DNA of 64,000 nt from Lenzites betulinus (taxonomy: Eukaryota; Basidiomycota; Agaricomycetes; Polyporales; Polyporaceae). Made by a program: the position numbers and the translations under genes. The stretch is from contig JABYQU010000001.1 in NCBI GenBank assembly GCA_022264855.1, forward strand, positions 248,001-312,000. Direction: 5' to 3'. The notes below the pieces were generated by a model. The model was not told where the DNA came from, ran no database searches, and saw only the letters and a program-made list of their open reading frames with translations. Positions 1 through 12,812 of the stretch are shown here, in pieces; positions within the stretch are counted from its first letter, which is position 1, and every line of letters begins with the position of its first letter.

Positions 1-346
1 GGTCCTTCCTCAGTTCTTCTCTGAGCGAATCTATCTCATGCTGCAGCGCTCGCCCGTTCTCAGCTAGGCGTGCCTGTACGGCTTCCATCTGGCCGAGGGC
101 GGCCTCTGCAGAGACAGCCACGCTTAGTGTCTGATTGCAGCTCTGGACAGGGGTATTATGCGCACCATTCGGGAAGTAATCATTTAGCACGCCGATGGGG
201 TTGAAGTCATTGGTGAGCCTGTCCAGAGGGTCGGTGTCCGCATGAGCATGCAAGTCTAGGATGCGTTCTATGGACAGGATGAGCTCCGGTGGCAGCTCGT
301 CCTCCCTCAGCCTGAATGCAGGTGCGCGGCCTGCGTCAACTGCCAT
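1..346 (-). CDS. VPS53: VPS53, GARP complex subunit, N-terminal part (runs off the window)
   Basis: VPS53 is a subunit of the GARP tethering complex, which receives endosome-derived vesicles at the trans-Golgi. The start codon is at 346-344, and the reading frame runs off position 1. Two exons are visible (346-166 and 105-1), separated by a 60-bp intron with a CTAAG-like branch site. Removing the intron joins DYFPN to EAALGQMEAVQ, which fits the conserved Vps53 start: LPPELILSIERILDL, then DPLDRLTNDFNPIGVLND, then a coiled-coil beginning QARLAENGRALQHEID. Only about 95 residues are present, so domains further on cannot be checked. The identification rests on this N-terminal pattern. The gene is divergent from the next one, with only 196 bp between the start codons. 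Confidence 0.8.
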   Translation of the reverse strand, partial: MAVDAGRAPAFRLREDELPPELILSIERILDLHAHADTDPLDRLTNDFNPIGVLNDYFPNGAHNTPVQSCNQTLSVAVSAEAALGQMEAVQARLAENGRALQHEIDSLREELRKD

Positions 347-542
347 AGTTTCGCCGTTAGACTACCGTCTATCGAAGTGTAGCGTCGAGCGGGATGAACG
401 CCGCGTCGGGCGTAGGTGGTCGGAGGCAAGGCGCGAGTCCGGGCCGCGGACGCCTGCGCTGGAACGATCGAGGTGGGCGCTTGCATCCCCGCCTGAGCAG
501 GGCGGGATTTTCCTTTTCCAGACTTTCTTGCCTCTGCCCGCC
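347..542. promoter_or_regulatory. Shared divergent promoter region between VPS53 and the MBIP-like gene
   Basis: The two start codons point away from each other across 196 bp, so this stretch must hold both promoters and 5' leaders. I see no clear TATA box. A pyrimidine-rich run (around 507-540) lies just before the plus-strand ATG, as is common in fungal promoters. Confidence 0.5.
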
Positions 543-2417
543 ATGACGCTCGGCCCTCCGCCCTCGGCTGCCGGGTCTTCAGGCAGTCCCCCCGCCGAAC
601 AAGCTTCGCCCCAACCTCCTCAAAACGCGCAGCTAAGTTCTGTAGCACCTCCTCCTGCGCCGGTTCCCGGACCCTCTGTCTCGACCAGGCCTTATACTAG
701 CCAGTTTTCCGTGCAGCCTCAGGCTTCGCGTCCGTACTACGGGCATCCTAGCACGTCCGCATACTCCACTGGGTACACAGGGAACTCTTCGAATAGTGCA
801 CCTCAGACGTCTCAGCATACTGCAGGCATCCAATACGCGCCGCACGCCACAAGCTATCAGTCTCAGCAGCCGCAAACTCAGGGCTCGCAGCAACCACCGC
901 AGGGTTCCTATCCTTATTATAACTATCATCCTGGAGCGTGGACGAATGCCTGGAATGGGAGCACGTACCAGTACGGTGCCGGCAGTAACTATTCCTACCA
1001 GTACGCTCAGCACGCGCCCCAGCAAGCTACGCCCCACTCTACGGCACCCCCACCACAGGCATCATGGGCCGCTGCCCCTCCACCTCCGCCCAAGAGGAAA
1101 ACACCTACCCCGTCTCCTTCTCCCTCTCCGCCGCCAGAGTACCATAAAGATTGGGATGCGGTATTCAGAGATTTTCTGTCCGCCATAGGCTTTTCTCAAG
1201 CACTCAAAGGGTTTGAGGCGGACATGCTGGTCCTCAATCCCGAATACGAGCGCAAGAAAATTCCAAGTGCTCTTGGGGACCTGATGAAAGACCTCATGGT
1301 AAGCTTTCTTCTTAACCTATTGGCATCGTTTACGTATGCTCTACGTACAGAAATTAGGTCAGGGAGAGGCACATGAACCCGAGGTCAAAATACAGGAGCG
1401 CCCATTAGAGGAGCGTAAACTAGACTACGTGCATCTCGCAGACAGCACAACGCCCCGCTCGCAGACGTCAGTGAGTTCCTCATGGGAACTACTTCTTCGC
1501 GATTGCCAACGTGTTTGGTGATTCCAGATCACCAAAGACATATCGTGCTTTCTCGCGCGGAACCGGGCGCGCAACGACGCGTCAAACCGCAACGAATTCT
1601 TGCTTTCTCTGGCAGAGAAGCGTCAGCGGCTGAACGAGAACGGCGATTACGCGCCCTTCGAAACTCCACCATCCTGCGCTCGGACAGACGCGAAGACGCA
1701 GAACAGAGACTTGCAGATGAAGTACGACATCGCGAAGAACGAAGACGGGCCGCTTCGCCGTACGCTGAAGAGCGGTAATACTGCGACTACGGATCAACCT
1801 GCGCCGTCTACCAGGACAACAGATGCCGTACCAAGCGCAGAGAAGTACCCAGCCTTGGACGACCGGCTGCAGAACGTCGAGAAACATCTGGCAGTCCGTT
1901 ATGGTCAGTTCATCCTGCGTGCTGAAGCTCGCCTCAATGCTGAGATTCCTTGAATGGCCAGTCCCTTCACCACCACGTTCCCTGTACGATCGTTTGAAGT
2001 ACCTGGAGGACCATATCATCCATCTGGAGAGGGAGTATCCTCCGTGGGCGGCTCTTCACTTCAACCAACCTAATCGCGGTGTAAGTGCCCGAACAACCGT
2101 ACCAGTTGATGCCGATCCCTCATGCCACCCTCCAGTGGCCGCCGCCGCCTCGACCAACGCCAATCATCGTGCCTTCGCATCTAACATCCACTGCTGCTCG
2201 ACCGCCCGCAGGGTCGGCCGCAGCCGGCGGGATTGTGCCTGGAGGGTCGTCTGCCTCCAGCAGCCATGCCACACCCACCGGAGACGCGATGGCAGGTTCT
2301 ACCAAAGGCAAGGCCAGGAAAGAGCGGCAGGCCAAGTCAAGCTTACATCGGGCTGTCATGGAGCGGTTAGAGGTCCAAAAAGCGATCACCGATCTTACCG
2401 GTGGGGATGCGGGCTAG
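543..2417 (+). CDS. Conserved basidiomycete protein, MBIP-like (MAP3K12-binding inhibitory protein family, tentative)
   Basis: Five exons (543-1298, 1351-1470, 1528-1903, 1962-2080, 2136-2417) join in frame to give about 550 aa. The N-terminal 200 residues are rich in Pro, Gln, Ser and Tyr and look disordered. A folded part begins near YHKDWDAVFRDFLSAIGF. Near the C-terminus there is YDRLKYLEDHIIHLEREYPP, then WAALHFNQPNRG and WPPPPRPTPIIVP, followed by a Lys/Arg-rich tail. The 'DRLxxLEdxIxxLE' helix is what suggests MBIP, a protein linked in animals to the ATAC acetyltransferase complex. That link is from memory and is the weak point. The splice joins are well supported because each one repairs the frame. 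An upstream ATG at 261 was rejected because that stretch is VPS53 sequence on the other strand. Confidence 0.6.
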
Positions 2418-2927
2418 TTGTACACACGCCAACACGACGGAATGAGTTTGTCCTTATATACAGGCTATAAACCTGCATATCAGGCTTGTTTAGCACGCGT
2501 CAACTCAAGCTGATTGTGCGGACCGACCGATAGGCAGGATGTGATTCTTTATTTCCAGGCTGTCATTGAGCGGAGGGACTTCCGTAGGGCTTCCCCGCGA
2601 GGCTAGTCTGCCCTTTTGTAGCCTCCCCTCTGGCGGAGACATCCTACCTGTTTGGCACTCTTTCTCGCAACACTGTTCTTTGCGAACGCGGACCTTTCTT
2701 TTGCACACCCGTCCGAACTCTTGCACCTCGGATAATGACCCGTGGCACCGCCACCAGCAGGTCAATAACGGGACTGCCTAATGGGGAAACACGTGGTACT
2801 AGATCGATTACTGAAAGGCGGCAGGCGCATAGAAATAGTAACCGCCCGATGCTCGTCTCCTCGTTATATTCCACCCTTTCCCCTCGACGCCCACCTCCCC
2901 CGTCGCTGCCCTACACATACCCACGCA
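2418..2927. other. Intergenic: 3' flank of the MBIP-like gene and ATG3 promoter
   Basis: There is no supported gene in this 510-bp stretch. It ends in a pyrimidine-rich run (about 2870-2915) directly before the ATG3 start. Short ORFs on both strands have no family resemblance. Confidence 0.5.
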
Positions 2928-4480
2928 ATGCACTCGATACAAGTGCGTAGACACGCGCAGCGCTTGCAGCTGGCAATGTGCTGACCACACTCCGCGGATT
3001 AGCAACAACTATGGGCTGTCCGTGAATACTTGAGCCCTGTACGCCACACTCGCCCGTCGCGACACTCGTGCGCCTGGACGTGGCTCATGACGCTCTGCAG
3101 GTCCTGAAGGAGAGCAAGTTCAAGGAGCACGGCCGCATAACACCAGGTGCGTGCCGATCAGGTCCGCCATCACTGCCGCCCGCTCACTGCACGCCGCTGC
3201 AGAGGAGTTCGTCGCAGCAGGCGACTTCCTGGCATACAAGTTCCCCGTTTGGACATGGTGCGTCTCATTACCTATCAACGATTCACGCGTACGCACAACG
3301 CCTGACCCGTATCGCACCCGTTCCCGCGTCGCAGGGAGAAGGGCGACTCGTCCAAGGCGCGCGACTACCTCCCCGCCGATAAGCAGTACCTCCTCACGCG
3401 GGGCGTGCCGTGCCTGCGGCGCGCGACCGCGCTCGCGTACACGGACGCGGACGAGGACGCGGAGCGGCTGCTCACCTTCGGCGACCTCTCCGCGACGGGC
3501 AACGAGGCGGACGAGTGGGTCGAGACGCACGCGGGGCGGCCCGCGACGCAGGACTCGGTCGCGCACGCGGGCACGATCGACGACATCCCGGACGTGGACG
3601 ACGCCGAGGGCGGCGTCGCGGGCGCGCTCGGGGGCCTCTCGCTCGGCGACAAGAGCGCGGCGGAGATCCCGGATATGGACGAGATCCCGGACATGGAGGA
3701 GGAGGACCTCGAGGACGGCGACGAGGCGACTGCGGCGCCCAAGACGTCCGCTGCGCCGTCAAGTGGTGTTGTTGCTGCCGAGTGAGTCGTGCGCTGCCTT
3801 TGGCGTGGGTGCGTTATGTGGGGGAATGTGCTCATGCATGACGACGCTAGCGAGGTGGAGGTGGCGAAGGGCAACCTCCTGCAAGTACGAACGTATGATG
3901 TGATGATCACGTACGACAAGTACTACCAGACGCCCCGCATCTGGCTTATCGGCTACGACGAGGTATGTCCCACATCGTGTCCCGGGTTTCCTCCCACCCC
4001 ATGCTCCATGGCCACTCCCCGCACCCCCACAACCACGGGCGCCCAGCTGACATGCCCGTCCGCCCTCAGAACGGGACCCCGCTTACGCCCTCACAAATAT
4101 TCCAAGACGTCTCCGCAGACCACGCGTTCAAGACGGTCACCATCGAGGCGTTCCCGCACTCCGCGACGCTCCAAGCGGCGTCCGTGCACCCGTGCAAGCA
4201 CGCGAGCGTGATGAAGAAGGTCATCGAGCGCATGAACCAGGGCGTGATCGAGGAGCAGCAGGCCGCGCGCAAGGCGTCCGGCTCGCCCAAGGACGGCAAG
4301 CCGCCGAAGAAGTGGCTCTTCCGCCGCGCGAGCGGGTCCGGCAAGGACGACAAGGCGGCCGCGGGCGGGGGCGAGGAGGAGATCGAGGGCATGCGCGTCG
4401 ACTTCTACCTCGTCGTGTTCCTCAAGTTCATCGCGTCGATCGTGCCCACGATCGAGGTCGACTCGACGACGGCGTTCTGA
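2928..4480 (+). CDS. ATG3: ATG3, autophagy E2-like enzyme that conjugates Atg8 to phosphatidylethanolamine
   Basis: Seven exons (2928-2942, 3003-3038, 3101-3146, 3203-3257, 3335-3781, 3851-3962, 4070-4480) give 373 aa. The first exon encodes only five residues (MHSIQ). It joins to [12 protein letters not shown] and then [20 protein letters not shown], the family's N-terminal membrane-binding helix and E2 start. An acidic, flexible insert ([26 protein letters not shown]) follows in the middle. Then come [18 protein letters not shown] and the active site [11 protein letters not shown], which puts the catalytic cysteine at residue 279. Another Lys/Gly-rich loop interrupts the C-terminal half before [17 protein letters not shown]. 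All features of a functional Atg3 are present. ATG3 acts in the cytosol with ATG7 and ATG12-ATG5. Confidence 0.95.
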
Positions 4481-4720
4481 GCGGCGCGCGGTGCGCACGG
4501 GCACGCGACTGCACACGATACCGCTGGTGGGGATTAGAAATGACGGAAGATGATACCTGGGACCGTATGCATATCTTGTTTGCCAGAGGTTTTGTACAGC
4601 TATGTAAATCACGCAATGTATAACGTTCACGACGCATCGTACACACCCCCGAGACTCCGACTATGGATACAACATGAGTCAGTAGCAGACCTCTAATAGT
4701 AAAGAGCACATTGGACAGCG

Positions 4721-5319
4721 TCAGTCGTCAAGTTTCCAGTTATTCTCCTTGATGAGCTTCTCCCGCTCCAGAAGGTACTTCCCTGCAATACCCAGACGGG
4801 GTGATCAGCTTCGTATACATTACGGAAACTCCAAGAACGACTTTACCTTCCTTGTACTTTTGCGAATGATCGGAGGCCTTGTGGTAGTACCATCCCATGC
4901 GATCGTTGCAGCCCATGCAGAACACATCTGCTACGGTGTGTACGCCCGTCCTGCGTTCCGCTCAGCATGGTCGACCGTGCTCCGATCATGAGAGGGTCCT
5001 CACAGTAGCGCACGGTCCTCTCGTCGGCCCATCTTCAGGTTCACAGCAGAGTTCATCAGGCTATACAGCGCGTTAGTGAAACTAGCGTGCATTGTACTTC
5101 GATGTCTAAAACGCACAAGCCACGCCCGTCCCGCCCAGAGAAGGCTTTGGAGATGAGCTCATCCTGCAGCGCCTACTGTATGATCAGTGTCAACTCTCAG
5201 AGAGCCAGTATCGGACATACAATGACTGCAGAGCACTGCGCGCACGAGAAGGTGGGGTGGTCCAGGAAGGTCGTGAGCACCCTAGACTTACTGTCGGAAG
5301 ATGTCGGGGGACCGGCCAT
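4721..5319 (-). CDS. Yippee / Moh1 family zinc-binding protein
   Basis: Five exons (5319-5221, 5163-5117, 5060-5004, 4950-4847, 4782-4721) give 122 aa, the usual Yippee length. The paired cysteines that bind one zinc are C26/C29 (CAQC) and C79/C82 (CMGC). The signature HTVADVFCMGC, GWYYHKASDHSQKYKEG and the end LLEREKLIKENNW fit the family closely. Yippee proteins are small beta-rich folds related to the cereblon/MIS18 thalidomide-binding domain. Yeast Moh1 is linked to stationary phase. The gene is convergent with ATG3, 240 bp downstream of it. Confidence 0.9.
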
Positions 5320-5739
5320 GGCGTTGAGCTGAGAGTGGCGGCTCAGGAGTACTTGAATCTGTCTCCGGTTGAGCTGCACGAGACGCAGTGCACCCCTCTG
5401 GTCCTCCGCTGCTCGATAGCTGCAGCTCACGACCGCGATGTACAACCTTGGTCAGTGCGGCGACGGAAGGGTTGAAGCAGAAACTCCGAGGTCGGTGGAA
5501 TAGGAAGTCTATCAAGAGGGTTAGGGTCTCACGGACTTCTTTTGTGGGTTCTTGACACCACAACAAACGCGCACGCGAGTCGTTCGCAAGATCTGAGCAG
5601 CACGATGCAATCCATAGCAAACAACATAGCACAGTGAGACATACACCAGACGAATGAGGGACATACTGCATCCCGAGACAACAACATAGCACACTCGAGT
5701 AGATCCACCGTGTCAACCCGCCCCGGCCGCGGTCCTGGC
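5320..5739. other. Intergenic between Yippee and LYAR genes
   Basis: Both flanking genes lie on the minus strand, so this holds the LYAR 3' end and the Yippee promoter. I see no gene or strong repeat in it. Confidence 0.45.
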
Positions 5740-7126
5740 CTACGCCTCCACCGCCGCCTTGGACTTATCCTTCTTGGACTTGTCCTTCTTCGCCTTTTTC
5801 TCCTTCTTCGCCTCCACCGGCGCTGTGGTGTCGACGTCCATCTTCCCCCCGTCGACCGCAGAGACATCGCTCTTCCGCCGCTTCTCCCTTTTGCTCTTCT
5901 TCGATTCGCTCGACTCTGCCGCGGCGGGCGCAGCGTCCTCCTCCAGCTTGCGCTTCTTCGAGTCTGCAGCTGCAGGTTCCACCGCGCCATCCTTGTCCTT
6001 ATTTTGCTTCTTGCTCTTCTTCGCCGGACTCTCGGCCTCGGAGGGCGCAGCGGCCTTCGATGTCGAGGCGGTGGGCTCCTCGGATGCGGGTGCAGCTGCC
6101 TTTTTGCTCTTCTTGTCCTTCTTCTTGTCCTTGGACTTCTCGGACGACTCCGCTGCGGCGGGGGCCTTCGCGGGAGACGACGGCGCAGCGTCCGCGTCGT
6201 CCGCGTCCTGCGCGAACTTCGTCTTTTTCTTCTTCGGTTGCTCGCCGCTCTGCTTCTCCTTTACACCCGCCGTCAGCGCGATTCCCGAGCTCAGCTTTCC
6301 ATGAACAACATACCTCAGCAGCCGACGTCCCCTCCGCCTTGCGCTTCTTATCCTTCTTCCCCCCGTCCTTCTTGCCCTCCTTCTCCGCGCTCTTCTGCGC
6401 TACGGGCGCCGGCGTCGAGTCCTCAGTCGGCGGAACTGACACGGGCGACATCCGCACAGGGGTGCCCAGGGGAGTGACGTTAGCGCCTGATGCCTGGTTT
6501 CGCGTGGGCCCCCCGCCCGCACCCCACCCGCCGCCGCCGCCGCCCTGGCGGCCCCACGCCTGCTGCTGCTCCTGGTGATACTTACCAGCACCGGTGTCAG
6601 CGTTGCTGCTGATGATCTGCGCGCGCGCGCTGTTGATGGTATGTACACGGGGCGCTGCGTCCTGCCCGGTCTATATGTAGCGGAAGGGGGATCGGTGAGC
6701 GGAAGAACGAGGGGATGAAGGAAGGGGAGGGGGATGGACGCACCTTCGGACCCTTATACAGCCCCTTCTGGTACTTCTCCGCCTCGCTTATGCACGTCGT
6801 GTGCCCCTTGTACTCCGCGGGGCCAGCGAAGGTCGTGCTGCAGTCGAGGCAGGTGAAGGACGACTGGCAGGACATGCGGTGCTTGTCGAGCTTCGGCTTC
6901 TTCACGGTGTCGCCGCACGCTGCACGATCGCAAAATAAGGTGAGCGACGTTCACATAGCGTGAACGGCGGAGAGGGGGACGAAATTAGAGATTGTCCTGG
7001 GCGCATTATCGCATCGCGGGGGTGTGCGAGGATAGGCGGCTCACCATCGCATCTATGGTTCGGGGAGCGTGTTAGCGAGAACCTCTGCACAGCAATGGAC
7101 GGTCTAGCTTACTGGAAGGAAACCAT
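5740..7126 (-). CDS. LYAR-type nucleolar C2HC zinc-finger protein with an 8-nt microexon
   Basis: Five exons (7126-7113, 7052-7045, 6919-6744, 6616-6314, 6249-5740) give 336 aa. Joining a 14-nt first exon, an 8-nt microexon and the third exon yields MVSFQCDACGDTVKKPKLDK, which is the family's first zinc finger. The second finger follows at CLDCSTTFAGPAEYKGHTTC, then EAEKYQKGLYKGPK. The middle is Gly/Gln-rich. The C-terminal 170 residues are long Lys/Glu/Ala runs (KKDKKSKK, KKEKKAKKDKSK) typical of nucleolar proteins. LYAR proteins act in ribosome biogenesis and rRNA gene control. The acceptor of exon 5 is the least certain join. Confidence 0.85.
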
Positions 7127-7442
7127 AATGATAGCTGGGCTTTTGGAGGAAGTGGGGAGGGAAGGTGGTCAAGGGAGGACGAGGAAAGCAGGCCTGGGGC
7201 GCCGCCGTCCAATGAGCGGGCTTGCCGGGCAAATTTCGAGCACGTGACACCCCGCATTCGTGAGATCACAGTCCTCGAGAGCGTGAACGCGTTCCGTCGC
7301 GTATGCACCGTACGAAGTAAAGGATACGACGAGCAGGGGGACTGTTTACAAGAATCAAAGCATGTGTGTTGGGATTTCCATATGTTAAGCTAGAAAGTAC
7401 ACATAACAGACAACGTAAACCTCCATACACCCACAGCGCACC

Positions 7443-9155
<1,713 letters not shown>

Positions 9156-9787
9156 GTTTGTGTGGGTCGACAAAGGGCGTGAGACTCTGAGAAAGTGTGT
9201 GTGGTCGATGACAAGGCCAGTTAAGGTCGTTAATACAGTCGACGGTCGGGAGTCGAGGAAAGCTAGGTAAGGGCTCTGGAAGGAGAGACTGGAGCAATGA
9301 CAAGCTTAGACACAGGCGCGGTGGCTGCAGTGTGGCGGAGAAGAAGCGTGGGAAACATACCGGCGTCTCTGCTCACCCTCTCATTTGGACACTGGAGTTT
9401 GACGTTTACTCCAGCTGCAGGCTATATGGACAGCGATGCGCACCTCAGGACTCCATCATACCATCCAGAAGACTCACCACGCAGAACAATCATACGCTCG
9501 CTGGAAATTTAACGACAAAATGTCCTATAAAGATTCTACAAATACAACCCTGTACAGAGGCCACAGTAATAGTATGCTTCGCCTCTTCTCTTCATCGTAC
9601 AATACATACATCGCATTCGCGACCGGTCATTGAAGTCGTAACGTAGCAGACAACTCCGACGGGGCGGGCAAACGCGGCGCCACGGCGTCGAAGCGGTAGG
9701 TATACATGCAGTCCGAAGTCCACAAGTCCAGCGGTTTATCCCACACCTACAGTCCGCAGGAGTAAACGGTCGAGCTCAGTGACGGGA
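9156..9787. other. Intergenic: NKAP-type gene promoter and Ohr 3' flank
   Basis: About 630 bp without a supported gene. ORFs on the plus strand have no recognisable composition or motif. Confidence 0.45.
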
Positions 9788-10510
9788 TCAGATCTTCGCG
9801 ATCGTGACCTCCGCGCCGTGCTCAAGCATGCGGCTATACGGGCAGAACTACGAGCAGAGCGCGCGTCAGCCAACGTGGGGCGGAGAAAAGTGGCGCAACC
9901 ACACACCTCATGCGCAGCGGAAATAATCGCGTCGTCGTTGCAACCCTCGACGTTGATCTCCACGCGCAGCCCGAAGCCGTCGATGTCCGGCTCGGACGGG
10001 TGCCCGAGGAAGACGTTCGCGGTGACCTTCGCGCTCTCCGCGAGCTCCTTCTTGTTCGCGCGCGCCGCGGCGAGCTGCAGCGCCCCGAGGAAGCATGCTG
10101 TGAATATCGTGTCAGTCAGCGATGGCGTTCGCAGTGCGGAGTGAGCAACGCGGAAGTGGACGCACCGGAGTAGCCCATCGCGAAGAGCTGTTCGGGGTTC
10201 TGGCCGTCGCCTTTGCCTCCGGCGGCCTTGGGCATCGCCATCTTCAGCTCGAGAGGCGAGTCGCCGTTTGACTTGACGACGCCATTACGACCAGCTCCTT
10301 CTGCGGTAGCTTTAGAAAAGTACTGTGGCGGTTGTCAGTAGATGACGTCATAGCGGAAGAGCAGAAATTGCATACCACATGGTCCTTCAATGTCAAAATG
10401 CTTCGCTTCTGCACCGTTGCCGGGTTTAGCGAACCTGCAGTATAGCGGACGCCGGCGCCAGTAAGGATGCGGTGAGAGAGAGGGCGGAGGATAGCTTGGG
10501 AGGGATACAT
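9788..10510 (-). CDS. Ohr/OsmC-family organic hydroperoxide reductase, probably mitochondrial (copy 1)
   Basis: Four exons (10510-10376, 10322-10166, 10097-9907, 9847-9788) give 180 aa. The first 45 residues are Arg/Ser/Thr-rich with no acidic residues before RSILTLKDHV, like a mitochondrial presequence. The Ohr core follows: YFSKATAEGAGRNGVVKS, GGKGDGQNPEQLFAMGYSAC, then the end VCPYSR-like FCPYSRMLEHGAEVTIAKI. Both redox cysteines are present, C99 in the SACF motif and C163 in FCPYS. Ohr enzymes reduce organic peroxides by a thiol mechanism. A paralogue in the same orientation lies at 34149-34890, and the gypsy element has separated the two. Confidence 0.9.
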
Positions 10511-11042
10511 GGTGGGTGATATAAGGGTTGCAGGAATTAGAGCGAGCGAGTGGCCAGTGTTGTAGGGATTACTGGGAGAAGGTGTGTAGGGTCGTGATGT
10601 TGCTGGTAAAGAGCAGACAAGTCGTAACGAGAGTCGAGGCAGAGACTAGAGTGCAATTTGGATAGCAGGGTAGGAGCGCAAAGTGTGGGGAATATTCGAT
10701 GGTTCGGTGAGAGAGGTGGGGGCCATTGCCGCGGTCCTATATATCTCGCGTTTGCCGTTACGGCACACCTAAAGGCAGGCATACTGCGACTCCAGCAGAA
10801 GCTCCATACTCCGCGCGCAAACTTGCACCGCTCAGGGTGTCATGGCAGACGATTTACGATCGGAGCATGGGACGGAGGCCACCGGGGCGCCTACATCATA
10901 GTCGTCGCAACATTACGTCGTTCGACTCCGACGCCCCTGATCCCACAACTCGACACTCACCGACGCCCGCTCGGTGTTCTCCGCTGTCCCGCTGGCGCAG
11001 TCGTCGGGCCAACCTTGGACGCACTGAACGAGCGTTTGCCTT
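10511..11042. other. Promoter side of Ohr copy 1, up to the gypsy insertion
   Basis: No gene is supported here. The stretch would originally have linked the start of Ohr copy 1 to the 3' end of Ohr copy 2. It ends with GCCTT (11038-11042), the target-site duplication of the retrotransposon. Confidence 0.6.
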
Positions 11043-11337
11043 TGTAACGACCAGGCGCCGGTGCTCTGACCGGCGCTGCCGTCCCCGACTTGACTCTTTC
11101 CTATTCCAGTTTATCCGCCTTTTTGCTTACTATTTTGCTCGCTCGGCGTTCGCTTGGTATTCCCTCCGAACGCCCTAGGCTCTAAAATACTTGACCTCCC
11201 CCGTACTATAAAACCCGTGTATTTCTGTACGGCTGAGGCATCGTTCTTTCTGCAATCGACTAGACCGTATACCTGTCTTTCAGCGTTTGAGCGTTCTCTG
11301 CGACGACCTCCTTCCCAATCTGGTTGCCGGCGTCACA
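11043..11337 (+). repeat. Left LTR (295 bp) of the gypsy element
   Basis: It begins TGTAACGACC, ends GGCGTCACA, and matches 33760-34054 base for base by eye. A TATAAAA box lies at 11207-11213, so transcription should start shortly after it. Confidence 0.95.
11207..11213 (+). promoter_or_regulatory. TATA box in the LTR
   Basis: TATAAAA lies in the middle of the LTR, about 130 bp before its end. This is the usual place for the U3 core promoter. The right LTR carries the same box at 33924-33930. Confidence 0.7.
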
Positions 11338-11519
11338 TCTTTTTGACAGCACGCGGAATCTCTTCGTGTCAACTCTCGAACTCTAGCTTCATAAAAACCA
11401 AAACCTACGGTCTTGTCTAGTCCGACGTCTAGGTCTGATCAACCTTCGACCCACGACCCGCAAGCCCTCCTCTCTAGAAACAAAAAACACTCTACAAACT
11501 ACAAGAAAAATCATCATCT

Positions 11520-12812
11520 ATGTCTCGCTACAACCTGAGGGAGCGCTCGGCCAAAGCCGCAGCGAAGCAAGGGGCTCAGATCCTTCCGGGTGAGTTCCTC
11601 TCCTCTCCAGCTAAACAGACTAATTCGGCGAGCTCGCGCTCTAGCATCGGGACTCGTTCCGATGCCCAAAACACCGACTCCGAGGATGAAAAGCGCCGGA
11701 CTTATAGTCAGGTAGCATCCTCGAGAGCACCCTCGTTGGAACCTCGAGTTCCCGAGGAGAGCCCCGCTGCGGTTTCCGCGCGGGAGGCCGTCTCCGACGA
11801 CGGCTTAATAAATACGAATATATCTTGTCTTAAAGATATCCCCGAGACGTCGGGTAGACTGCCCTCCTACTTACAACCGAAAATTGAGACGGTTGAGGAG
11901 GGACAATGGCGGACGGCTGGGAAGCGCGGGAAACACTCTCGTTCTTCCAGCTGGGAGTCTGAAAGAGGTTACGCCAGCGAAGCATCGCTGGGGGAAGGAA
12001 CTTCCGACCTCAAGGCTACTCGCAAAGGCAAAGGCGTTAACCTTGCCGGAACGGCATTGGCCGGGTTCGAGGACTATGAACTCGATCCTGAAAGACAACG
12101 GCGTGAGTTAGAGCACTATACTAAGTCGCAAGCTGTCCCGATGAGCACGGAAGCTCGTTCGGTGTCCTGGGCGCATCCACATGATAGTACCTCAGGATCG
12201 TTACGGTCCGGGGTCAGTTCCGTAACGGAGCGACCGAAGGACGCGGGCACGGAGACCGAGGAGGTCCGGGCACGGGATATATTGTACCAAATCGAACTCC
12301 TCGAGCAGGAGCTGGTGCAGCTGCAACTGCACTCCCCTACGCCCGGAGCGGCAGACGGCGACAAGAAGCAGGCTCTGCCGAGCACCCCCGCTGACTTCCA
12401 CCTGCCCAAGAGGTCCGGCTTGTCGGCTAGTAGACTAGGGAAGTCGTCGGAGAGGGTTAAAAGGAGTAAATACCTCGGAGATGCGATACCATCGGTACCG
12501 TTATCCTCGGTGTCTACTAGACCCTCGCATGCTGCTTCCGACTCGGCGGCGGATGTGAATCAAATACCTGCCAGTGTACTAGTCACTACCACTGTCGATC
12601 GAGCCCGGGGAATAGCCCCCGCGGAAACGCGCAACTCAGGGCGTAAGACATTAGACCCGGTACTACGCCCGGAGACTCAGGTCACAGCGGGTAGCTACCT
12701 CGGACAGTCCTTCCGGCGCCTGGGGGTACCGGTACGACGGAAGTCCGGGCAGGACTCTCCATCTTCGTCTAGCTCGAGTAGCGGGACCGAGAACTCTGAA
12801 CCTGCCGATTGA
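11520..12812 (+). CDS. gag: gag, first segment (430 aa), ends at an in-frame TGA
   Basis: The ORF starts at MSRYNLRERSAKAAAK, 182 bp after the LTR. It is rich in Ser, Arg and Glu without a recognisable enzyme domain, as expected for a gag N-terminus. A short helix (DILYQIELLEQELVQLQL) may be a coiled coil. It ends at TGA (12810-12812). The same frame continues without shift into the next segment, so the stop is best read as a point change of CGA or as a readthrough site. Confidence 0.8.
   Translation: MSRYNLRERSAKAAAKQGAQILPGEFLSSPAKQTNSASSRSSIGTRSDAQNTDSEDEKRRTYSQVASSRAPSLEPRVPEESPAAVSAREAVSDDGLINTNISCLKDIPETSGRLPSYLQPKIETVEEGQWRTAGKRGKHSRSSSWESERGYASEASLGEGTSDLKATRKGKGVNLAGTALAGFEDYELDPERQRRELEHYTKSQAVPMSTEARSVSWAHPHDSTSGSLRSGVSSVTERPKDAGTETEEVRARDILYQIELLEQELVQLQLHSPTPGAADGDKKQALPSTPADFHLPKRSGLSASRLGKSSERVKRSKYLGDAIPSVPLSSVSTRPSHAASDSAADVNQIPASVLVTTTVDRARGIAPAETRNSGRKTLDPVLRPETQVTAGSYLGQSFRRLGVPVRRKSGQDSPSSSSSSSGTENSEPAD

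Noticed and set aside
261..542. N-terminal extension of the plus-strand ORF before 543
   Set aside because: This stretch encodes the conserved VPS53 start on the minus strand and reads as low-complexity Ser/Arg on the plus strand.
5710..6477. Long leucine/arginine-rich plus-strand ORF
   Set aside because: It is the antisense of the lysine-rich LYAR tail, where AAG codons read as CTT. It has no domain.
10658..11178. Plus-strand ORFs running into the LTR
   Set aside because: They combine unrelated flank and LTR sequence. The same LTR peptide appears at the right LTR, so it is not a gene product of this locus.
11338..11360. tRNA primer-binding site after the left LTR
   Set aside because: The sequence after the LTR (TCTTTTTGACAGCACG) does not match a tRNA 3' end known to me, nor an obvious self-priming partner in the LTR.
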